A stretch of DNA of 64,000 nt from CAZGAQ01 sp964523405 (GCA_964523405.1 CAZGAQ010000010.1:1-64000); one strand, 5' to 3'; numbered from the stretch's first letter, positions 43,218 to 52,153 are shown. Notes: a model not told the origin generated them from the letters alone. Made by a program: numbers and translations.

Positions 43218-44201
43218 CTAGCCCTTCAGCCGCTGCACTTCGGCGGCCATGGCCGGCACGACCTTGAAGAGGTCGCCGATGATGCCGTAGTCGGCGATCT
43301 TGAAGATGGGCGCTTCCTTGTCCGTGTTGATCGCGACGATGACCTTGCTGCCGCGCATGCCGGCGAGGTGTTGAATCGCCCCACTGATGCCACAGGCGAT
43401 GTACAGGCGCGGCGTCACGGTCTTGCCGGTCAGGCCGACCTGGCGGCTGTGCGGCTGGTAGCCCGCGTCGCAGGCCGCCCGCGACGCCCCGACCGCGCCA
43501 TCCACCTCTTTGGCCAGCTCGTACAGCAGGCGGAAATTGTCCTCGTTCTTCAGCGCCCGGCCGCCGGACACGATGATGTCCGCCTCCGTGACATCCTTCA
43601 CGGCGCCGCCGGTGCGGGCGACCTCCTGCACCGTCAGACGGTCGTCGCCGGGGGCCGGCGTGTACGGCAGGGCGGTCCGCGGGGCGCCGCCGGAGCCGGC
43701 CGCGGGGGCTGCAAAGGCGTTCGGGCGGACGGTGACGATCGCCACGCGGTCCTTGGGGAAGCTCACGTGGGCGAAGGCCTTGCCGTTGTAGACGGGACGG
43801 CGGACGTCGAGCGCCCCGTCGGCGAGCTGCAACTCGACCACGTCAGTCGCGCAGCCTCCCTGCACGCGCGCGGCGACGCGCGGCGCGAGGTCGCGGCCCA
43901 TGAACGTGGCCGGCAGGAAAACGACGCGCGGCTGGACCTGCGCGATGGCGGCTGCAAGGGTCGTGCGGTAGCCCAGTGCGGCGTAATTGGCGAGCGCGGG
44001 GGCGCCGATCGTGACGATGCGGTCGACGCCGGCCTGATCGATGGCGGCGGTGGCGTTGTCGATGGCGGCGCCGATCACGCAGGCGACAACCTGACCGCCG
44101 GTCTGGCGGGCGAGCTCGCGCGCGGGCGTGACAATCTGCAGGGCGGCCGGATGTAGTCGATCGTTGCGCTGTTCGGCGAAGATGAGAATGTCATTGGTCA
44201 T
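43218..44201 (-). CDS. etfA: electron transfer flavoprotein alpha subunit
   Basis: The 327-residue product pairs with the beta subunit encoded just upstream. The N-terminal ILIFAEQRNDRLHPAALQ domain resembles the beta subunit fold, and the C-terminal FAD-binding domain ends LYIACGISGAIQHLAGMRGS...INTDKEAPIFKIADYGIIGDL, the classic EtfA signature. It carries electrons from acyl-CoA or related dehydrogenases to the quinone pool. VNP/eukaryotic-type bifurcation features were not examined. It lies 57 bases behind etfB in the same direction. No dehydrogenase or ETF-quinone oxidoreductase gene is in the window. Confidence 0.96.
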   Translation of the reverse strand: MTNDILIFAEQRNDRLHPAALQIVTPARELARQTGGQVVACVIGAAIDNATAAIDQAGVDRIVTIGAPALANYAALGYRTTLAAAIAQVQPRVVFLPATFMGRDLAPRVAARVQGGCATDVVELQLADGALDVRRPVYNGKAFAHVSFPKDRVAIVTVRPNAFAAPAAGSGGAPRTALPYTPAPGDDRLTVQEVARTGGAVKDVTEADIIVSGGRALKNEDNFRLLYELAKEVDGAVGASRAACDAGYQPHSRQVGLTGKTVTPRLYIACGISGAIQHLAGMRGSKVIVAINTDKEAPIFKIADYGIIGDLFKVVPAMAAEVQRLKG

Positions 44202-44258
44202 ATGGAGTCCTCGCTCCTAGATGCTCGGCCGGCGGCCGAGGGGTTTGTCTGCCCAGTG

Positions 44259-45053
44259 CTAGAGAACTTTGGCCTCTTCCCGCAGCAGCCGCACCAGTTC
44301 CTTGGCGGCCTGTTCGGGTTCGCCGGGGATGAGCTTGCCCGGGGGGCGTTCCGGCGGCGGCTGGAAGGCGTGCATGCGTGTGCCGCCCAGCGCGGCCGTG
44401 GCGGCTGCGAAGCCGGGCACGTCGGCGACCTTGATGACCTTCACGGGCTTCTTCTTCGCCTTCATCAGGTTGGGCAGGGACGGGTAGCGCATTTCGCACA
44501 GGCCCTTGTCGGCCGTGATGAGGGCCGGCAGGGTGACTTTGACGACCTCCTCGGCGCCTTCGATGCGGCGGCGGGCGACGAGCGACCGGCCGTCGTCGGC
44601 CAGATCGAGCTTCACCGTCGCACCGACGTGCGGAATGTCCAGCAGTTCGGCCAGGGCCGGACCGAGCTGGCCGCTGTCGAGGTCGATCTCCTGCTTGCCG
44701 AGCAGGATCAGGTCGTACCCGCCGTCGCGCACGACGGTTGCGAGCAGGGCCGCAGTTTGCAGTTCGTCGAGCTTTCCGAAGGCCTCGTCGTCGAGGTGGA
44801 GGCCGTCATCCGCGCCGACGGCGAGGGCGGTCCGCAGGGCCTCGCCGGCCGTCGCGGGGCCGACGATGAGCGCGGTGACACTCGCGATGTCCTTGCGCTT
44901 CTCGCGGTACTGCACGGCCTGTTCGAGGGCGAACTCGTCGAACGGGTTCACCACCATCTTCACGCCGGTGCGCTCGATATCCTGCCCATCCGGGCGGATC
45001 TTGATCGGCGTGGTCGAATCCGGCACCTGGCGGACGACGACGAGAATCTTCAT
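44259..45053 (-). CDS. etfB: electron transfer flavoprotein beta subunit
   Basis: The 264-residue product begins MKILVVVRQVPDSTTPIKI and contains NPFDEFALEQAVQ, LLGKQEIDLDSGQLGPALAE and LPALITADKGLCEMRYPSLPNLMKAKKKP, all EtfB signatures, the last holding the recognition loop for partner dehydrogenases. GAGGAGG precedes the ATG by six bases. It forms the etfBA operon with the gene at 43218. The loop sequence could in principle indicate the partner dehydrogenase, but I cannot assign one. Confidence 0.96.
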   Translation of the reverse strand: MKILVVVRQVPDSTTPIKIRPDGQDIERTGVKMVVNPFDEFALEQAVQYREKRKDIASVTALIVGPATAGEALRTALAVGADDGLHLDDEAFGKLDELQTAALLATVVRDGGYDLILLGKQEIDLDSGQLGPALAELLDIPHVGATVKLDLADDGRSLVARRRIEGAEEVVKVTLPALITADKGLCEMRYPSLPNLMKAKKKPVKVIKVADVPGFAAATAALGGTRMHAFQPPPERPPGKLIPGEPEQAAKELVRLLREEAKVL

Positions 45054-45226
45054 GCGCGCCTCCTCGGGGGACTTGAGTACGGCCTCACCACGAGCGCTCA
45101 TGGTAGCGGGGCGGTGGCGGGTGGGTAAAGGCCGGGGGGGCGTTCGGTATCGGTCATCCCTTACGCTCGCTCGGGACAGGTTTGTGCCCGGCGCTACCGG
45201 CTCACCGGACGGACGCCTGTGCCACA

Positions 45227-45260
45227 CGAGGTCGTCAGGCACGGAGGCCTGGCGCTATGG
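45227..45260. repeat. REP-like palindrome in the etfB-metF spacer
   Basis: CGTCAGGCACGGAGGCCTGGCGCTA is one copy of the family at 37008. Here it lies between divergent genes. The rest of the 320-base spacer has a similar degenerate unit (GGCGCTACCGGCTC...GACGCCTGTG) and nothing else recognisable. Confidence 0.5.
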
Positions 45261-45373
45261 GGGGTGGGGGCGGCGCGGTACGGTTGCAGGGATCAGCCGA
45301 TCTGGGTAAATATGCACCGCACTTGCGCGGGCCAACGGTTGTCGAGAGTAACTGAGCGAAATGAGTTGAACGC

Positions 45374-46270
45374 ATGCGCATTCGCGAATTGCTGACGACG
45401 GGTCGACCGAGCTTCTCCTTCGAGTTCTTCCCGCCGAAGGATGAGCAGGGGTTTGACCAGTTGCGCGAGGCGCTGGTGAGTCTGCGCGATCTGAAGCCCA
45501 CGTACGTGTCGGTGACGTACGGGGCGGGCGGGAGCACGCGGCAGCGGACGTTGGAGCTGGTGACGCGCCTGCGGGCGGACTACGGACTGGAGGCGATGGC
45601 GCACGTGACGTGTACGGGGGCGTCGCGGGCCGAGTTGTTGTCGACCTTTGAATGCCTGAACGAATCCGGTGTGGAGAACGTGCTAGCGCTGCGGGGGGAT
45701 CCGCCGGGCGGCGCGGGGCCGTTTGTGCCGCACCCGGAGGGGCTGGCGCACGCGAGCGAGCTGGCGGCGTTCGCACGCCGGTACTTTGACTTCTGCATCG
45801 GCGGGGCGTGCTATCCGGAGAAGCACGTCGAGGCGCCGAACCTGGAGGTAGATCTGCACAACCTGCAGAAGAAGGTCGACGCCGGTTGCGAGTTCCTGAT
45901 TACGCAGCTCTTCTTCGACAATCAGCGGTATTTCGATTTTGTTGCGCGGGCACGGGCGGCGGGCATCGGCGTGCCGATCATCCCGGGCATCATGCCGATC
46001 ACGAACGTGCGGCAGATAGAACGGTTCACCCAGACGTGCGGCGCGACGATTCCGGAGCCCTTGCTGAGCGAGTTGCGGGCCCAGCAGGACGACCATCACG
46101 CCGTGCTGTCGCTCGGCGTGGCCCACGCGACGGCGCAGTGCCTGGAGTTGCTGCACCGCGGGGCGCCCGGCATCCACTTCTACACCCTGAACCGCTCACC
46201 GGCGACGCGCACCATCCTGACGGCCCTGCGCACCGGCTATCCGCCGGCCCGCACGCCGGCGGGGAGCTGA
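45374..46270 (+). CDS. metF: methylenetetrahydrofolate reductase
   Basis: The 298-residue flavoprotein reduces 5,10-methylene-THF to 5-methyl-THF for methionine synthesis. FSFEFFPPKDEQGFDQLREAL, YVSVTYGAGGSTR, HVTCTGASRAELL, NVLALRGDPP, FLITQLFFDNQRYFDFV and PIIPGIMPITNVRQIERF are all family motifs, and the length is normal. No SAM riboswitch is recognisable in front of it, unlike the hom operon, and no clear ribosome-binding site either. The gene stands 82 bases before the ammonia-lyase gene, which has its own promoter-like box. Confidence 0.96.
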   Translation: MRIRELLTTGRPSFSFEFFPPKDEQGFDQLREALVSLRDLKPTYVSVTYGAGGSTRQRTLELVTRLRADYGLEAMAHVTCTGASRAELLSTFECLNESGVENVLALRGDPPGGAGPFVPHPEGLAHASELAAFARRYFDFCIGGACYPEKHVEAPNLEVDLHNLQKKVDAGCEFLITQLFFDNQRYFDFVARARAAGIGVPIIPGIMPITNVRQIERFTQTCGATIPEPLLSELRAQQDDHHAVLSLGVAHATAQCLELLHRGAPGIHFYTLNRSPATRTILTALRTGYPPARTPAGS

Positions 46271-46317
46271 GGCCGCGCGGCGGCCCAGCGCCCGTCATCC
46301 CACGCGGTCAGGTCGCT

Positions 46318-46345
46318 TTGTGCCTTGCGCCGGGGGCTCTACAAT
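46318..46345 (+). promoter_or_regulatory. promoter with -10 seven bases before the ATG
   Basis: TTGTGC (46318-46323) and TACAAT (46340-46345) are 16 bases apart. The ATG of the ammonia-lyase gene at 46352 coincides with the expected transcription start, and GCGGCC rather than a ribosome-binding site precedes it. A leaderless mRNA is likely. Confidence 0.6.
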
Positions 46346-46351
46346 GCGGCC

Positions 46352-48238
46352 ATGAGCACGTCGAACCCGACTCCGGTCGTACTGAATGGCGCGTCGCTGA
46401 CCATCGAGGACCTTGTCCGCATTGCGCGCGATCCGCGCGTGCGCGTCGCGTGCGACCCGGCCGCACTGAAGGCGGTCGAGCGCGGCTGGGACGAGATCCG
46501 GCAGATCGTCGAGGAGTACAAGGCGGCGCTGGCGGCGGACCGGCCGTTGCCGCGGGTGTACGGCGTCACGACGGGTTTCGGCGAGTTCAAGCATACGCGC
46601 ATCGCACCGGATCACTTCGAGCAGATGCAGCGGAACATCCTCCTGAGCCACGCGGTCGGCGTCGGCGACAACGCGGACGCGAACGACCCGATCAACTACT
46701 TCCCCGTCGAGGTCGTGCGGGCAGCGCTGGTGCTGCGGCTCAACGCGTTCCTCAAGGGGCATTCGGGCGTGCGGCCGGAACTGGTGGAGTGCATCGTGCG
46801 GATGATCAACCAGGGAATCGTGCCCCTGGTGCCGACGCGCGGATCGCTGGGGGCGAGCGGAGACCTGTGCCCCTTGGCGCACCTGTTCGTCGTGCTGCTC
46901 GGCGAGGGGCGGTACTTCGTGGTGCACGGGCCCGAAGACCTGGAGTACAAGACGTACGCGGGCGTGCAACTGCGCTCGGCGCGCGAGCACCTGGCGACGG
47001 ACCTGGGATACACCTCCTTGCCGCAGCCGAGCTTCAAGGAAGGACTGGCACTGAGTAACGGGGCGACGTTCTCGGCGGCCCTGCTGGCGCTGGTGGTGCA
47101 CGACGCGGAGTTGCTGGCGAACACGGCCGACGTGGCGGCGGCGCTGACGCTGGAGGCGATCTGCGGGCGTTCGCGGGCGCTGGACCCGCGCGTCCACACG
47201 GCACGCGGCATGGACGGGCAGTGCGACAGCGCCGCCAACGTGCGGGCGCTGATCGCCGGGAGCCGGCTGATCGACGCGGCCGACGACGTGCAGGACGCGT
47301 ACTCGGTCCGCTGCACGCCGCAGGTCCACGGCGCGACGCGCGATGCGATCGGGTATGCCCGCATGGTCGTGGAGCGCGAGTGCAATGCGGCCACCGACAA
47401 TCCGCTGTTCTTTCCGGGGACGAGCGCGCCGTGGGATCGGCAGAACTTCCACGCGAATCGCCCGGAGAGCTTCGCCGACCTGCACGCGTATTCGGCGGGG
47501 AATTTTCACGGGCAGCCCCTGGCTTTGGCGGCGGACTTCCTGACGATCGGCGTGGCGGAACTCGCGGACATCGCGGAGCGGCGGACACAGATGTTGCTGG
47601 ACGCGCGGCACAACCGCAACCTGCCGTCGAACCTGATCGCGCGGGCGGGGCTGAACAGCGGGTACATGATCGCGCAGTACACGGCCGCGAGCGTGGTGTC
47701 GGAGAACAAGGTGCTGGCGCATCCGGCGTCGGTGGATTCGATCCCGTCGTCGGCGAACACCGAAGACCACGTCTCGATGTCGACGATCGCGGGGCGTAAG
47801 CTGCGGACGGTGCTGGGCAACGCGCAGGCGGTGTTGGCGATCGAGCTGTTGGTGGCGACGCAGGCGATCGACTGGCGCGTGGGCATGCGGCGCGATCCGA
47901 ACCCGCACACGCCGGCCACCGACCAGCCGGGGTTCGCGCGCGGGAGCCTGAGTATCAGCGATGAGGAATGGGTGGAGTTCCAGCGGGTGACACAGCCGGC
48001 GGCGCGGGCGCGGACGGCGGCGGAGTTGGGGCGCGGGACGGCGGCGGCGTACCTGGCGGTGCGGCAGGTGGCGGAGCCGATGTGGGCAGACCGTGTGTTG
48101 GAGCCGGACATCCGGGCGGTGCGGCGGATCATCGACGCTGGGGCGCTGGTGGGGCAGGTGGACGCGGCGCTGGCGGCGGCGGGCGCGGGCGACGGGCGGC
48201 TGCTGGGGGTGCCGGCGCTGGGGCGGCCGCGGGGGTGA
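46352..48238 (+). CDS. histidine ammonia-lyase-like MIO enzyme, extended C-terminus
   Basis: The 628-residue product belongs to the aromatic amino-acid ammonia-lyases. VYGVTTGFGEF, LLSHAVGVGD, the MIO-forming GSLGASGDLCPLAH (A168-S169-G170 region), SVRCTPQVHGATRD, AGNFHGQPLALAADF and ASVVSENKVLAHPASVDS(IPSS)ANTEDHVSMS favour histidine as substrate. It is about 110 residues longer than ordinary HutH, with an extra alanine/arginine-rich C-terminal region. NGAT replaces the common NGTQ. No hutU, hutI or hutG is adjacent, so histidine degradation is not certain and another amino acid or an aminomutase role is possible. Confidence 0.85.
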   Translation: MSTSNPTPVVLNGASLTIEDLVRIARDPRVRVACDPAALKAVERGWDEIRQIVEEYKAALAADRPLPRVYGVTTGFGEFKHTRIAPDHFEQMQRNILLSHAVGVGDNADANDPINYFPVEVVRAALVLRLNAFLKGHSGVRPELVECIVRMINQGIVPLVPTRGSLGASGDLCPLAHLFVVLLGEGRYFVVHGPEDLEYKTYAGVQLRSAREHLATDLGYTSLPQPSFKEGLALSNGATFSAALLALVVHDAELLANTADVAAALTLEAICGRSRALDPRVHTARGMDGQCDSAANVRALIAGSRLIDAADDVQDAYSVRCTPQVHGATRDAIGYARMVVERECNAATDNPLFFPGTSAPWDRQNFHANRPESFADLHAYSAGNFHGQPLALAADFLTIGVAELADIAERRTQMLLDARHNRNLPSNLIARAGLNSGYMIAQYTAASVVSENKVLAHPASVDSIPSSANTEDHVSMSTIAGRKLRTVLGNAQAVLAIELLVATQAIDWRVGMRRDPNPHTPATDQPGFARGSLSISDEEWVEFQRVTQPAARARTAAELGRGTAAAYLAVRQVAEPMWADRVLEPDIRAVRRIIDAGALVGQVDAALAAAGAGDGRLLGVPALGRPRG

Positions 48239-48275
48239 GGAGGTGGGGACGTGGGGAGGTGGGAAGGGGAGGGCC
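48238..48275 (+). repeat. purine-rich element behind a stop codon
   Basis: GTGGGGACGTGGGGAGGTGG and the next few bases match 56235-56261 with one mismatch over about 26 bases. It begins in the stop codon of the ammonia-lyase gene, as the other begins in the stop codon of queF. Confidence 0.6.
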
Positions 48276-48443
48276 AGATGGTGGGACCGGGGTTGGCCGC
48301 GGAAGCGGCCACGTGCGCGGGTGGCGTGTAAGCGCTGGTGGGCGTGCGGGTTGTGAATCGGTGCGGGCGTGGCCTTGACGCATTGCGGGGTAGACCGTAA
48401 ATTCAGTGGTTCGCCAGCCTGATGCCGCAGAGGCGGCATGGCC

Positions 48444-48516
<73 letters not shown>

Positions 48517-48572
48517 CTTTGGGCCGCCCGGCGGCGGGCGAGTGAGCCGCCTGGCGGTCGACAAGTGAATAC

Positions 48573-48645
<73 letters not shown>

Positions 48646-48661
48646 ATTGTAAGTAATGAAG

Positions 48662-48700
48662 AAGCCCGGACTTGCAGGTGATGCAGGTGCGGGCTTTTCC
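48662..48700 (+). terminator. intrinsic terminator behind the tRNA pair
   Basis: AAGCCCG (48662-48668) pairs with CGGGCTT (48690-48696), followed by TTCC. It lies 17 bases behind tRNA-Ala and is the only clear stem with T-tail in the region. Confidence 0.6.
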
Positions 48701-48748
48701 GCTTTTCGGGCCGTGTTGGGGGGGGAGGGCCTGTGCCGCGAACGGCGC

Positions 48749-49243
48749 TTACCGCGAAAACAGACGGAACAGCGCGATCCCCAGCAGAACGACGAGCACC
48801 AACGTCAACTCGGGCGGCAGGCACAGCAGTACTCGGAACGGCAGTCCAAGTGCCAAGGCCATCCTGTAGCACGAGCGATGGCACGTGCCCGCCGGCGGCC
48901 GACCGAGCGCCTTTAGGCAGCGGCTGACCGTCCACGAGCCAAGGAAGACACTGCCGAGCAGGAGCAGAAGCACGGCCCCGACACTGATGCGGATCGTGGC
49001 CGCGCTCCGAAATGAGAACAGGTTCCGCCATACGAACGCGGCCAACCCGCCCGCGGCCAGCAGGCCGCACACCGCGCCCAGGGCGGCGAGGAGACACGGC
49101 AGGCCGCACTGCGGCTTGACCACGTACGTGGTCGGATCGTCCGGGTCGAAGGTCCGTCCGCACTCCGGGCACCGTGGTTCCGGGAGCCCATCCAGTATGT
49201 AGCCGCAGGTGAGGCAGCGTTTGTGTGGCTCGGGCGGTGGCAT
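48749..49243 (-). CDS. zinc-ribbon membrane protein
   Basis: The 164-residue product opens with the ribbon CLTCGYILDGLPEPRCPECGRTFDPDDPTTY, the same planctomycete type as in the protein at 21426. Three to four membrane helices follow (about residues 45-65, 75-98 and 130-160), with a cysteine-rich loop (CLKALGRPPAGTCHRSC). The start may be 49243 or an ATG three codons upstream. It follows the lipoprotein gene at 49254 with almost no gap, so the two may be co-transcribed. Function unknown. Confidence 0.65.
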   Translation of the reverse strand: MPPPEPHKRCLTCGYILDGLPEPRCPECGRTFDPDDPTTYVVKPQCGLPCLLAALGAVCGLLAAGGLAAFVWRNLFSFRSAATIRISVGAVLLLLLGSVFLGSWTVSRCLKALGRPPAGTCHRSCYRMALALGLPFRVLLCLPPELTLVLVVLLGIALFRLFSR

Positions 49244-49253
49244 GTCCCGCATT

Positions 49254-49820
49254 CTACTGTGGGGCGGCGGGTGTCGGCGTGGTTGGCTGGGTGTGCTGGA
49301 TGCGGCGCTCGTAGTACCCCGGGTCGCTACGGGGGTTGTGGCGCATAACCTGTCCAAGCACGTGTGCGGGGTGCGGCGTCGTGTCCAGGTCGAAGGCCAG
49401 GACGACGTCCTTGAAGTACGGCCACGGCTGCTTGTCGACCAGAATGCCGGATTCGAGGGTTGGCCACGAGTCCCAGGCGAGGAAGCTCAGCGTTGCGTCC
49501 GGCCAGGTGCCGCGCTCGACGGTGAGCACGTCGCAGCCCACAACGGCCCACGTGTACTCCCAGTCGCCGCGCGTCGTCTTCCAGAAGTTGGCGGAGCCGC
49601 GACAGCGCGCCACGACGCGGGTGTCCGCGTTCGGATCGTTGTTGGCGGGGCAATCGACATACACCGGCACATCGTTCGGCAGCGCCGCATTCACGGCCGG
49701 CAGCGGGCCCGGCGGCCGGGGCACTCCGCCGGAATGGCAGCCGGGGAGCGCCAGGAGTCCGCCGGCCGCGGCCGAAAGCAGCAGGAGGCGCATCCATGTC
49801 CATCGCGATTCGGTCCGCAT
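49254..49820 (-). CDS. small predicted lipoprotein
   Basis: The 188-residue product has a lipoprotein signal ending LLALPGC (lipobox LPGC, about residue 32). The mature part, about 155 residues, contains VPVYVDCPANNDPNADTRVVARC and a beta-rich centre with several tryptophans (WEYTWAVVGCDVLTV, WPDATLSFLAWDSWPTL). I recognise no family. GGAG lies eight bases before the ATG at 49820. Its stop is next to the start of the zinc-ribbon gene, suggesting one transcript. Confidence 0.65.
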   Translation of the reverse strand: MRTESRWTWMRLLLLSAAAGGLLALPGCHSGGVPRPPGPLPAVNAALPNDVPVYVDCPANNDPNADTRVVARCRGSANFWKTTRGDWEYTWAVVGCDVLTVERGTWPDATLSFLAWDSWPTLESGILVDKQPWPYFKDVVLAFDLDTTPHPAHVLGQVMRHNPRSDPGYYERRIQHTQPTTPTPAAPQ

Positions 49821-50280
49821 CGTTGCACTCCTGCAGTACCCCGCCTCCGTCTCGGGGTTAGACGCCGCAGTGCCTGGCGCGGTTCCCGCGGCCGGCCGAG
49901 TTCGCCGAACTTGAAGTCCGGGCACTGGTCGCGGCCGAGCGGTCGACAGATCGAGATCGTACCCGTGCCCCTGGCGGGCGTCGCCGGTACTGCGGTCGAA
50001 GTGCCGTTGGCGGTGGACGGCGCGAGTGTGCGGGTGATGGGGGGAGACGACCTGAACCCGGCCGCGCGGCGCGGCGACGTCCACGAGGGCTTCCTGAGTC
50101 TGAGGTGTGCGCTGGTCTGTCGGAAGCGACTCACACCGGGGTTATGTCAGGCACTCCGAGGCTTCTCGGCAAGAACAGCGCTGACTATGATGAGTGTCAC
50201 GCTGTCGGGCAGCACCGCGGTGTTCGGTATGGGTTACGGGGACGCCAGGGGCCCGGGCGCTCGTGTCGACAGGTTGCCTG
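49821..50280. other. intergenic region, no supported gene
   Basis: The plus strand between about 49960 and 50110 can be read as a stretch resembling protein (VPLAGVAGTAVEVPLAVDG), but it has no start signal and runs out of phase into low-complexity sequence. I see no tRNA, repeat or clear promoter. It may hold a decayed gene. Confidence 0.35.
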
Positions 50281-51027
50281 ATGAACACGGACGGCGCTAC
50301 GCTCGGTCGTTACGAGACACAAGTGTACTCCATTTCCGTTGCGGACCGCTTGCTGCGGCTGCTGGGTCCCCGCTATCCGCACGCCCTCAATGACGACCCG
50401 GAGGTCCGGCGGCGCGGCGCCGAGGACGGCTACAAACCCTGGTGGGCCCAGCCCTGGCCAGCCGCCGTCATGCTGGCCGAGCATGTGCTGCGTCACACCA
50501 CGGCGGGGCCGGGGTTGGTGCTCGAACTCGGCGCGGGGCTCGGGTTGGCGGGCCTAGCACTGGCGCAAGCCGGCTACCGCGTGGTCGTGACGGATTACGA
50601 TGACGACGCGCTGGATTTCGTGCGTGCCAGCGCCGCGCTGAACGGGATCCAGCCCCACGCGGTTCAGCGTCTGGACTGGCGTCAACCGCCGGCCGAACAC
50701 TATGACACGATCGTGGCGTCCGATGTGCTCTATGAGAAGCGGCACCACGCTCCCATTCTGGCGTTGCTGTCCACATGCCTGGCGCCGCGGGGGCAGGTGT
50801 TCATCAGCGACCAGAACCGCTCGTCGTCGGCCACTTTCCCCGCGCTGTTGCCCGCGGCCGGCTTCACTTGCGTAGCGACGGCGGCGCGGGCGAAGGCCAT
50901 CCCCGCCTTTGACTCGCAAGATGGGCGGGTTTTCGACGGCCAGGTCTACCGCATCTTTCGATTACACGACGACCCCGCGCCCGCGGGAGCGGACGGAGCG
51001 CGCCTAACAGGACCACTCGAATCGTAG
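50281..51027 (+). CDS. class I SAM-dependent methyltransferase (lysine-type)
   Basis: The 248-residue product has the Rossmann-type SAM site LVLELGAGLGLAGLALAQAG (motif I, about residue 80), VVVTDYDDDALDFVRASAALN (motif II) and YDTIVASDVLYEKRHH. The arrangement resembles Methyltransf_16 proteins, many of which methylate lysines in proteins, for example ETFB or eEF1 in eukaryotes. The W-x-Q-PWP-A run before motif I is also typical of that group. The target cannot be told. The ATG at 50281 follows GTTGCCTG, with no strong ribosome-binding site. Confidence 0.82.
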   Translation: MNTDGATLGRYETQVYSISVADRLLRLLGPRYPHALNDDPEVRRRGAEDGYKPWWAQPWPAAVMLAEHVLRHTTAGPGLVLELGAGLGLAGLALAQAGYRVVVTDYDDDALDFVRASAALNGIQPHAVQRLDWRQPPAEHYDTIVASDVLYEKRHHAPILALLSTCLAPRGQVFISDQNRSSSATFPALLPAAGFTCVATAARAKAIPAFDSQDGRVFDGQVYRIFRLHDDPAPAGADGARLTGPLES

Positions 51028-51185
51028 CGACTGCTTGTCGTGAGAGGGTCAGCGCGCGAGGGCAGGCTGTGTTTCGGGCGCAGCCAGGCGCGGCCTCGCG
51101 GGGCGGCGCGACCGAGGGGATGGTTGGGCGGGTGCCTAAGGCTTGGCTGGTCCCGGCCCGTGCTGCCGGCGCGCGAGAACAAAGG

Positions 51186-51214
51186 CCGGGTCGCCGCAGG
51201 TTGCGACGACCCGG
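51186..51214 (-). terminator. terminator-like hairpin behind the PEP-CTERM gene
   Basis: CCGGGTCG (51186-51193) and CGACCCGG (51207-51214) form an eight-pair stem. On the minus strand the stem is followed by CCTTTGTTCT, a T-rich stretch as needed for an intrinsic terminator, about 40 bases behind the stop at 51255. Confidence 0.55.
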
Positions 51215-51254
51215 TCCGTGGGGCACGCCACCGGCTCCCCTGTGTCGTGTGGGC

Positions 51255-51971
51255 CTAGTGGTAGCGTCGGCGCGAAAGCGTCAAGGCACCAACACCCAGG
51301 AGGACCAGTGCGGCCGGTTCGGGTACGGCTACGCACATCTGCCCCGTGGCCCCGTAGGTCGGGGGGAACTCGTTGCACAGGAACTGGACGCTCGAATTGG
51401 CCAGGGCGGTCTGCTTGGTGATCTTCCAGTCGTACTTGTGCGTGTCGGGGTTCAGGATGCCCTTGTCCTTGGCGCCGGTCGTCTTGTGTGTGCTGACCGC
51501 GAACCCGCCGCCGGGAGAGACCTCGACGTTCCAGTTCTCGTCGGGCTCCCAGGTGCAGGTGGCGCCCTTGAGCCAGTCGGCGCTGAAGCCGGTGTCACTC
51601 CAGATGTAGCGGGACGACCAGTTCATCTGGATGGGCGCGCCGCCGAGGTTGCCGAGCGTAGTGCCGTGCCACAGGCCCGCGGCGGGGTCATGCAGGCCGG
51701 CGTTGCTCAGCGTCAGCGGTTGGCCGAGGTAGGTCTGTCCGGGCGCCAGAGCATAGCTGAACTGGTCCGTGTCCAGCACGGCGATGTCGATGCTCAGGAC
51801 GGCGTCCTGGTCGCCGTACTCCTGCACTGCGGACAGGTCCCAAAGCATGGCGGTGAGCATCATCTCGGCGGCCAGGATGTCCGGGCCGTGATCGGGGATC
51901 GTTGTGGCGCGGGACTGCGGGACACACACCAGCAGGATCATCGTCGTCATCAGGGTTGCGAGCGTTTTCAT
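51255..51971 (-). CDS. PEP-CTERM sorting-domain protein
   Basis: The 238-residue product has a signal peptide (LATLMTTMILLVCVPQSRA) and a C-terminal VPEPAALVLLGVGALTLSRRR, the tripartite exosortase recognition tag of PEP motif, membrane helix and basic tail. The middle is a secreted, beta-rich domain with no recognised family. It should be cleaved by an exosortase and released to the surface or matrix; no exosortase gene lies in this window. GGAGG precedes the ATG by seven bases. Confidence 0.88.
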   Translation of the reverse strand: MKTLATLMTTMILLVCVPQSRATTIPDHGPDILAAEMMLTAMLWDLSAVQEYGDQDAVLSIDIAVLDTDQFSYALAPGQTYLGQPLTLSNAGLHDPAAGLWHGTTLGNLGGAPIQMNWSSRYIWSDTGFSADWLKGATCTWEPDENWNVEVSPGGGFAVSTHKTTGAKDKGILNPDTHKYDWKITKQTALANSSVQFLCNEFPPTYGATGQMCVAVPEPAALVLLGVGALTLSRRRYH

Positions 51972-52153
51972 GACTAGCCTCCAGAGAGCAGCGTTTGCGC
52001 TGGGACCCGGCCGACGCGGCCGGCGTCACGGTTCAGGGAGGTCAGCGACGGTGGGCGGCAAAACCGGCGCGCGGGAGGTGAGAAAAAAGGACAGCCGGTG
52101 CGGTGAGGACGGGGCCCGGCGAGTGACCGGGTGCGTGGCGCCAGCCGTGGCTG

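Noticed and set aside
46295..48439. 714-codon minus-strand frame opposite the ammonia-lyase gene
   Set aside because: Composition is arginine/histidine/proline-rich without motifs; it is the shadow of the plus-strand gene.
49960..50200. Possible coding stretch before the methyltransferase gene
   Set aside because: A short protein-like run exists, but there is no start site, no family resemblance and no consistent length.
51255..51971. Exosortase or extracellular polysaccharide locus for the PEP-CTERM protein
   Set aside because: Only the target protein is present; no multi-helix protein in the window has the exosortase Cys-Arg-His arrangement that I could recognise.
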